From assembly GCA_026874595.1 (NCBI GenBank), contig CM049317.1, positions 14,128,882 through 14,192,881 of the forward strand: DNA of 64,000 nt, read 5' to 3'. How positions within the stretch are numbered: the stretch's first letter is position 1; each line of letters opens with the position of its first letter. The position numbers and the translations under genes are program-made. The notes below the pieces were generated by a model, which worked only from the letters and a program-made list of their open reading frames with translations, did not search any database and was not told the DNA's origin. Below are positions 59,073 to 64,000 of the stretch, piece after piece. The DNA comes from Sipunculus nudus. Its lineage: Eukaryota > Annelida > Sipuncula > Golfingiida > Sipunculidae.

Positions 59073-61105
59073 GGAAGCCAGAAAGCACATAAATCGTATT
59101 TCAAAAAGTTGGTGATGGGCCCCTTTAAAGGTAATTATCTGATTATTGTCCATAGACCGTTATTCAGAGTTTGTATTTTATTATGTCGTTATGTGGAAAT
59201 ATCACCCTACTATGCATAGAAAATACACATTATCGTGTTTTGGTGAAATAAATGAGCTTATTTCAGGTAACCGCTTAAACTGTGACACTGCATATCATTT
59301 TGTTGTTGGTGAAATTGGTAAAATAACCTGTAAATACTATCCCAGCAACGCTGAATTTGTGGTCTTCTATTGGATCAACTGTGCAAAATGTAATTGTGCG
59401 GCTGGGACATGGAACTGCAGATTAGGAGTTTATGATTGAGAACAGATCTTTTATTCAAGTATCAGAGACTCGAGAATTTCATTTGAGCACACCTCAGGGG
59501 AGATTTCTCTTATATTTAAGAATTTACGAGAACATGACATTGGAATCTACCGGATTGAAGTACATTTCATCGAGTCAGTAGAAAGTCGACCCTTTGTATT
59601 AAAACTTGATGGGTATATAACTTTTGAAATTCTTAGCTTATGAAAGAATAGTGAGTCTGTCAGATGGATCCAATTTGGTTTTATATTACGTCTGACCATT
59701 TTTCAATTTTAATTAATATAATCCTAGTTATTTAAAAACCTCTCTGAAACTAATCAAAATACATAACTTATTTTGCCAAATAATAATTCCTTTTGCCCCA
59801 TCGGATATTCCTTCATATTTATGATAATAATAATACTTTTTGTCCCATGGGGTATTCGTTCATACCTTTATTTTAAGTCCGAAATATTGACGTCATTAAA
59901 TGTTATCAAACATTGATGATCATATCTAAACTGACTGTCGTGGAGAACTTTTTTTATTTGTATTGACATGATTTATTTGGTGTCTGAAGTAGTTACACCT
60001 AAGAGGGAATGCTTTCCATGATTATATATATCTACATAAGACGACATTTATGTGATTTGTTTCATAGGTTCATATGATTTGTTTCAGCTGAGAATGACCG
60101 AAAAAGCCTGCCACAGTCTACTACCAACAGAAGTACTACAAACCTTAAAAGCCAGAAAAGCATGAATACCATTCATATTTCCAAAAATTTAGGTTTGGAC
60201 TGGACGTCATATGAGCTAAAATGAAGATCAAGAAATCAATTTGCTGAGTAAACAAACACATTTGAAATAGATGTCACCAGGTATTTTGATAATGGCTACA
60301 CCTTTTAAGTGATCATGAAACTGATCTGCCGATTTAAGCCGTTCCATCTTTGTTGGTCGACAATGGAATCGGTATTTTTCAAATTAAGTTTTGTTACATG
60401 GGCGCCTACTGTCAGACAAATTTTTTATAAAAAAACTATTTGTCTGAAAGCAGGACACGGAAGAATAAGGAATAAGGAAGACACAGCTTAAGATGCATAC
60501 AGTGTGCTGCAGTCTCCTTGAAACCCACAAATTGGGCCTCTTTTTCTTTGTGTATGTATTTGGCCATCGGTATTGTGTCAAAGTTAACTGAGTTTAGTGC
60601 AGTTTAAGCAATGTCATGACAAAAATAACATAATACCAATATTGCCATGAAAAGGATTCCTATCTTGATCTTGCATTTTTGTTACGCCGAGTGTACATTT
60701 TAAAGGTTTAATTTGGAATTCGGATTAAGAAATCCGTTGACTGAGTAAGATTTTTAAAAATCGGAAGGTATCATGCAAGTGCATCTAAAATATTTTTAAG
60801 TTTTGAAGGGAAACGGTGTTATTCAGACTATCAAAATAAGATCTTCATTGATTCGTGCCTATTTCATTTTCCTCTTTTGAAAGATGAAGTTTGTTTATTT
60901 TCCTTTTTTAGGGTCAGGCTTGAAATCGCCATCCATCAACGCGGTAGCCTCAACAGTATCAATTTTTGTAGGAACCGCTTTCTTATTTTTCTGTTACCGG
61001 ATATATAGAAGGATACGAGAGCGAAGATACTTTAGAAGCAAATCAGAAATGTATGTAAACATTATATAATATATATATATATAGGCCAACAGCCTAGAAA
61101 GAACA

Positions 61106-61159
<54 letters not shown>

Positions 61160-62094
61160 GCTAAAACAAGGTTTGCACAAGCTTCAGTACAACAGCTCTA
61201 GTATAATATTGGAACACGGTTGTGACAACCTAACATACAGAACCAGGATTTTTATTAGCAACGTTTTCACAAGGTTTGATATACCTCTTTCGAGCAAGTA
61301 TGAAAAGTTATCATTTAGTTTTGAAACTCCATTGTAGACATATGAAATGAAAATACGTTTTAGTTAATATAGAAGAAGGTAGTGTTACCCTCCGATGAAA
61401 AGTGCTCTATGGCCTACAAGCTAGGCCAGAGCGGTATAACTCTGAAGAAAAACAACACTGTTAATTCACAACAGACTGTTTCACGGGATGCGACCCGATC
61501 ATCAGGTGAATGTGGTTAGAATGAAGCTAACGTCGTGGTTTGAAAAGCCGAGACTTTACGAGATTACGAGATTATGCTTTGTGCGATTCGGGTCGGGGGG
61601 GGGGGCATGTGAAAGACTGTATAGTATATTTGCCTTGTATATTGTGTATTTTCACAGTATATGTGTATTTTTATCATATCATATGTATACTACTGATATG
61701 TTCACTGCTTCCAAGGCCCTATTAGACATCATTTCAATATGCTGTTTGAGCATCCTGGTTATATCTTTGGGTTATATCTTTGTATTATATTTACTATTTA
61801 CTACTTTATATAACCTCTTTGCCCTGCCCTGTTATGTTCCAGTATCGCACGTGTACCCCGACCAATCCTATTGTGCACCCGAGAACAATAGGATCAGTGT
61901 CAGTCTTTCACATGCCCCCCCCCCCCAACCCGAATCGCACAAAGCATAATCTCGTAATCTCGTAAAGTCTCGGCTTTTCAAACCACGACGTTAGCTTCAT
62001 TCTAACCACATTCACCTGATGATCGGGTCGCATCCCGTGAAACAGTCTGTTGTGAATTAACAGTGTTGTTTTTCTTCAGAGTTTTAGTTAATAT

Positions 62095-62179
<85 letters not shown>

Positions 62180-62592
62180 CATAAGACATGGGTGAATCGT
62201 TTGGAAAACAGTTATAATAGAAGTCTTATAATCGGGTTAATGTAAATCGACTTGTTACGAGTCAGTTACCTGAATATCTAATACACTGAGTGCCTAACGG
62301 CTATATCTGTTCCATGTTTTCACGCTAAACCTCCATCTCTTTAACATTGATATTTGTAACATTCTTGAGCATATGATATGAAATGTATTGATATATATAT
62401 ATATATATTTGTGGACATGTATATATCAATCGCTAGCTTTGGTCATTTATTTGTGAATAGATAAGAAATGAGACAGACACATTTTTTTTTATTTCTTTCC
62501 GCACACATAATATGTATATTAATCTATATATTAGCGAAAACATCATCGAAGAGGAAACTGCCCTGAAATCTGAAAAAGCTGATGCAAGCTAA
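55951..62592 (+). CDS. Unit C: double CTLD, Ig-like, stalk, transmembrane protein gene (multi-exon model)
   Basis: Exons are 55951-56163, 56674-56836, 57172-57426, 57830-57964, 59267-about 59611, 60088-60192, 60912-61050 and 62535-62592. The series encodes two CTLDs, an Ig-like domain, a Ser/Thr-rich stalk, a clear membrane helix with Arg-rich anchor, and an acidic tail ending in taa. AATAAA follows at 62655-62660. Three defects are visible: a one-base excess in the second exon, a tga in the third and a tga plus out-of-phase donor in the Ig exon. Either the copy is decaying, or splicing avoids these exons, or the assembly carries errors. Cell-surface recognition is inferred from the domains. 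Confidence 0.65.
56674..56836 (+). pseudogene. Unit C exon: CTLD1, second half, probable one-base insertion
   Basis: Acceptor ttcttgcag and donor gtaaat bound 163 bp; the paralogous exon of unit B is 162. The reading QGRSICIQTKQ...KGFICQRR fits C2 and C4, but from the acceptor the phase is wrong by one base. An A8 run at about 56690-56697 is the likely site. The C3 position is His rather than Cys. Confidence 0.6.
57172..57426 (+). pseudogene. Unit C exon: CTLD2, first half, with a stop at a Trp position
   Basis: Acceptor gatattag and donor gtatat bound a 255-bp, phase 1-1 exon. It reads CYVALCQDANWFSAREACAR, then GFELATLYNKENVSALF. After CRPL a tga occurs and IGLHRFEW follows. The unit A paralog has LRLWIGLRRTEW at the same place, so the tga stands where Trp is expected (tgg to tga). 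Confidence 0.75.
57830..57964 (+). CDS. Unit C exon: CTLD2, second half
   Basis: After acceptor tctaaaacag the 135-bp, phase 1-1 exon reads GTSKFDFYKGGYEIPLGDGH, then CVLAKL...KCSRHHQYL and a donor t|gtaagg. The last Cys codon is split: t at the end of this exon joins gt at the start of the Ig exon to give tgt. C2 and C3 are visible. Confidence 0.65.
58018..58075 (+). repeat. tRNA-derived SINE head (candidate)
   Basis: The text tggtcaagtggtaaagctca resembles a tRNA 5' half with an RNA polymerase III A box (tggtcaagtgg), followed by gacttaaagcccgggagatcg. The B box is poor. The body may extend to about 58320, but its 3' end is not clear. It lies in the intron before the Ig exon. Confidence 0.4.
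58598..59124. mobile_element. TTAA-flanked MITE with about 15-bp TIRs
   Basis: AGGGGCCAAATCACC (58598-58612) and GGTGATGGGCCCCT (59111-59124) are inverted repeats with a small mismatch, flanked on both sides by ttaa (58594-58597, 59125-59128). A TTAA duplication is characteristic of piggyBac-type insertions. It contains a (TA)n tract and no protein, and lies in an intron of unit C. Confidence 0.6.
59019..59068. repeat. (TA)n microsatellite
   Basis: About 25 TA units inside the TTAA-flanked MITE. Confidence 0.95.
59267..59611 (+). pseudogene. Unit C exon: Ig-like domain with a stop and out-of-phase donor
   Basis: After acceptor tatttcag, in phase 1, the exon reads GEIGKITCKYYPSNAEFVVF and then YWI, the B and C strands of a V-like Ig fold with Cys and Trp. 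SGEISLIFKNLREHDIGIYR marks the E and F strands; D-x-G-x-Y is present, but the usual second Cys is replaced (Y-R-I). A tga follows GVYD. The only donor, gg|gtatat, leaves in phase 2, whereas the stalk exon needs phase 1. Confidence 0.6.
60088..60192 (+). CDS. Unit C exon: Ser/Thr-rich stalk
   Basis: Acceptor gtttcag and donor gtttgg bound a 105-bp, phase 1-1 exon reading ENDRKSLPQSTTNRSTTNLK and then SQKSMNT. It has no Cys and many Ser, Thr and Asn, fitting a glycosylated spacer just before the membrane exon. Confidence 0.6.
60912..61050 (+). CDS. Unit C exon: transmembrane helix and Arg-rich anchor
   Basis: After acceptor ttttttag, in phase 1, the exon reads SINAVASTVSIFVGTAFLFF then CYRIYRRIRERRYF and leaves in phase 2 at gtatgt. 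The hydrophobic run of about 20 residues followed by Arg/Tyr-rich text is a textbook type I membrane anchor. Confidence 0.75.
61110..61156. repeat. (TA)n microsatellite
   Basis: About 23 TA units in the last intron of unit C. Confidence 0.95.
61438..62083. mobile_element. Foldback element with 182-bp inverted arms
   Basis: The left arm 61438-61619 and the right arm 61901-62083 are almost perfect reverse complements, starting aactctgaag and ending cttcagagtt, around a 281-bp AT-rich spacer. The arms contain cgagattacgagatta and a homopolymer of 11 G on the left and 12 C on the right. No target duplication is visible. It lies in the last intron of unit C and would form a long RNA hairpin if transcribed. 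Confidence 0.85.
62090..62175. repeat. (TA)n microsatellite, directly after the foldback element
   Basis: About 42 TA units with one interruption (aaat) near 62107. It starts seven bases after the right arm of the foldback element. Confidence 0.95.
62535..62592 (+). CDS. Unit C exon: C-terminal acidic tail
   Basis: After acceptor tatattag, entering in phase 2 as required by the membrane exon, the frame reads ENIIEEETALKSEKADAS and ends at taa 62590-62592. The matching phase is good support. Confidence 0.6.
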
Positions 62593-62654
62593 GTCAACGA
62601 GTCTCCATCGACCAGCTGTAACCTAAAATCCTGGAGATATGTTCATATCATCTG

Positions 62655-62660
62655 AATAAA
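62655..62660 (+). terminator. Polyadenylation signal of unit C
   Basis: AATAAA lies 63 bases after the stop codon, consistent with a short 3' UTR. Confidence 0.5.
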
Positions 62661-64000
62661 GGACTAATGTATCTAAGCAGTAGGCTGCTGCAGCGACAGT
62701 GGGAATCTCTTTCTCTTATGAGGAAGGCAGCTGTTTATTGCAATGGAAGAATTAACGTGTAGCATTCATGTATTCTTGACTTTTATGTTTCTCTCAGCAT
62801 ATAAGGTTATAGAGCGTAATATAGTGGTGCTAGCACTTAAAATACAAAAAAAGGCTTCAATAGTTAATTAGTCATTTGGAGAATTCATTGTTCAATACAT
62901 TTAATATTTTATTCAACTTTTATATTTAATTCCAAGTGACGCTTTGTGCCGTTCTTGTGGTTATCTCTGCGTGTATTTATGTTCATGACAAACAATATTA
63001 TTATGTATTACATTGCTTAATTAAATTTTATAATGGATTCAGCATTTATTTGTTTTAATCATGATGCGAGACTGGGTAAGACAGGTTTATAATACAGCCT
63101 TTCTTAATTTACAAAAGAGAATAAATCTAAGAATTTTTACTTACCTTGTTTACCAACGTCTTAAATGCATGTATTTTTAAACATATTTACTACTTCTCTA
63201 AGGAGTGGTTGATGGACATACGCAGTATTACTCTCTATCGATATCAAGATCAGATATACAAGTAGGTATTTGGTTGGTGAGAGCAGATATAAAGTATATC
63301 GTTATCGTGGAAAATTGGGGAATTTTCAATAAAATCCCGACTGTACATCACTCATTTATAACTCATGACATGATAAATCATAAATTAACTAATTAACCCA
63401 TGTTTAGCATAAATCACTTCAGATACATTACCTTTAAATCCTGTTATATAATTTTTTTGTCAATATTATTAATTATATCAAAAGTTTTTTTTATTGAATT
63501 GCTTCACACTTAGACTCACAAGAGGTGTATGTTTCATTCTCGTAATGTTTAACATTGGTTATAATCCCAAAGAATTTTGAAAGGAATTCAAGCTGTTTGA
63601 AAAATGATAACCCTAAAATAATCACTTAAATCATATTTCTGCAAATTTCCTTCAAAAAGTACACTAACATTTTTTTTTTTGGATGAATTGACATTTACTG
63701 TGAAGCGGACCAAGATAGCTAAACCTTTGGTTATTCACTTTTCCGACCACCAGGACCTCGTATCCGTACTCTTGTCCTAGAAGAGTCACTCACTCGCCGG
63801 CAATACTCGAGTGCCCTCTCTAAGCCTCGTAGAGGACCCCTGCGTCAAATAAAACCTTCACCTTCAGTGTTTCGAGACACGAATATGGGAACAAGTATAA
63901 ATTAAAATCTCTCCACCAGCGGTCTTAGATTAACCGCTTTTATTAGTCTTGGATTCTAGCCAGTTAAATTGCGTGCTGAGCAGAGTTTGATAAGATTATT
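62661..64000. other. Non-coding end of window
   Basis: No supported gene. From about 63730 the sequence becomes GC-richer (cgaccaccaggacctcgtat) and may be the start of another repeat that continues past the window. Confidence 0.35.

Noticed and set aside
61488-61949. 153-residue open frame with hydrophobic stretches
   Set aside because: It runs through the left arm, spacer and part of the right arm of the foldback element and shows no known domain.
63205-63396. 63-residue frame with text VGIWLV that faintly recalls a CTLD
   Set aside because: Lacks the Cys pattern and a phase-1 donor; similarity is too weak.
1-64000. CRISPR arrays, bacterial operons or phage genes
   Set aside because: Introns, polyadenylation signals, LTR and LINE elements and satellite repeats show eukaryotic DNA; no array of regular short direct repeats with unique spacers is present.

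Overview
The window is animal nuclear DNA, most likely from a mollusc and probably a bivalve. It is AT-rich, with many long (TA)n tracts, intron-split lectin-type receptor genes in tandem, a Ty3/Gypsy element, LINE relics, hAT-like and foldback elements, and a Helentron-like element carrying a satellite array. The species cannot be fixed from sequence alone. Host exons were called from splice sites, reading phase and family motifs; none is confirmed by transcript data.

Layout. 1-1510: a minus-strand PHD finger / FLYWCH-like / MULE transposase gene, frameshifted and running off the left edge. 1511-10604: AT-rich non-coding DNA with tandem and direct repeats and three small TIR elements (5029-5452, 6594-6700, 9775-9969). 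10605-20786: a complete but broken Ty3/Gypsy element on the minus strand, bounded by LTRs and a perfect 5-bp target duplication. Its gag is split by a hAT-like insertion (16580-18313), which itself holds a Helentron/HINE-like unit with a 279-bp satellite array and a 79-bp near-perfect palindrome. 20787-32574: non-coding DNA with relics of a second Gypsy protease and of a CR1/L2-like reverse transcriptase.

32575-62592 (+ strand): three tandem paralogous units, here called A, B and C. Each carries two C-type lectin-like domains (CTLDs), and each CTLD is split over two phase-1 exons. Unit A (32575-43334) continues through two 81-bp stalk exons, a transmembrane exon, a basic exon and a short tail. 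Unit B (signal-like exon at 44258-44405; CTLDs at 49835-51462) has no clear membrane exon. Unit C (55951-62592) adds an Ig-like exon, a Ser/Thr-rich stalk, a clear transmembrane exon and an acidic tail with a polyadenylation signal. The first exon of the second CTLD is broken in all three units, by a different lesion each time.

The cluster looks like a birth-and-death family of type I membrane lectins, plausibly pathogen or self/non-self recognition receptors. The function is inference from domain content. LINE, SINE-like, MITE and foldback insertions fill the introns and the gaps between units.
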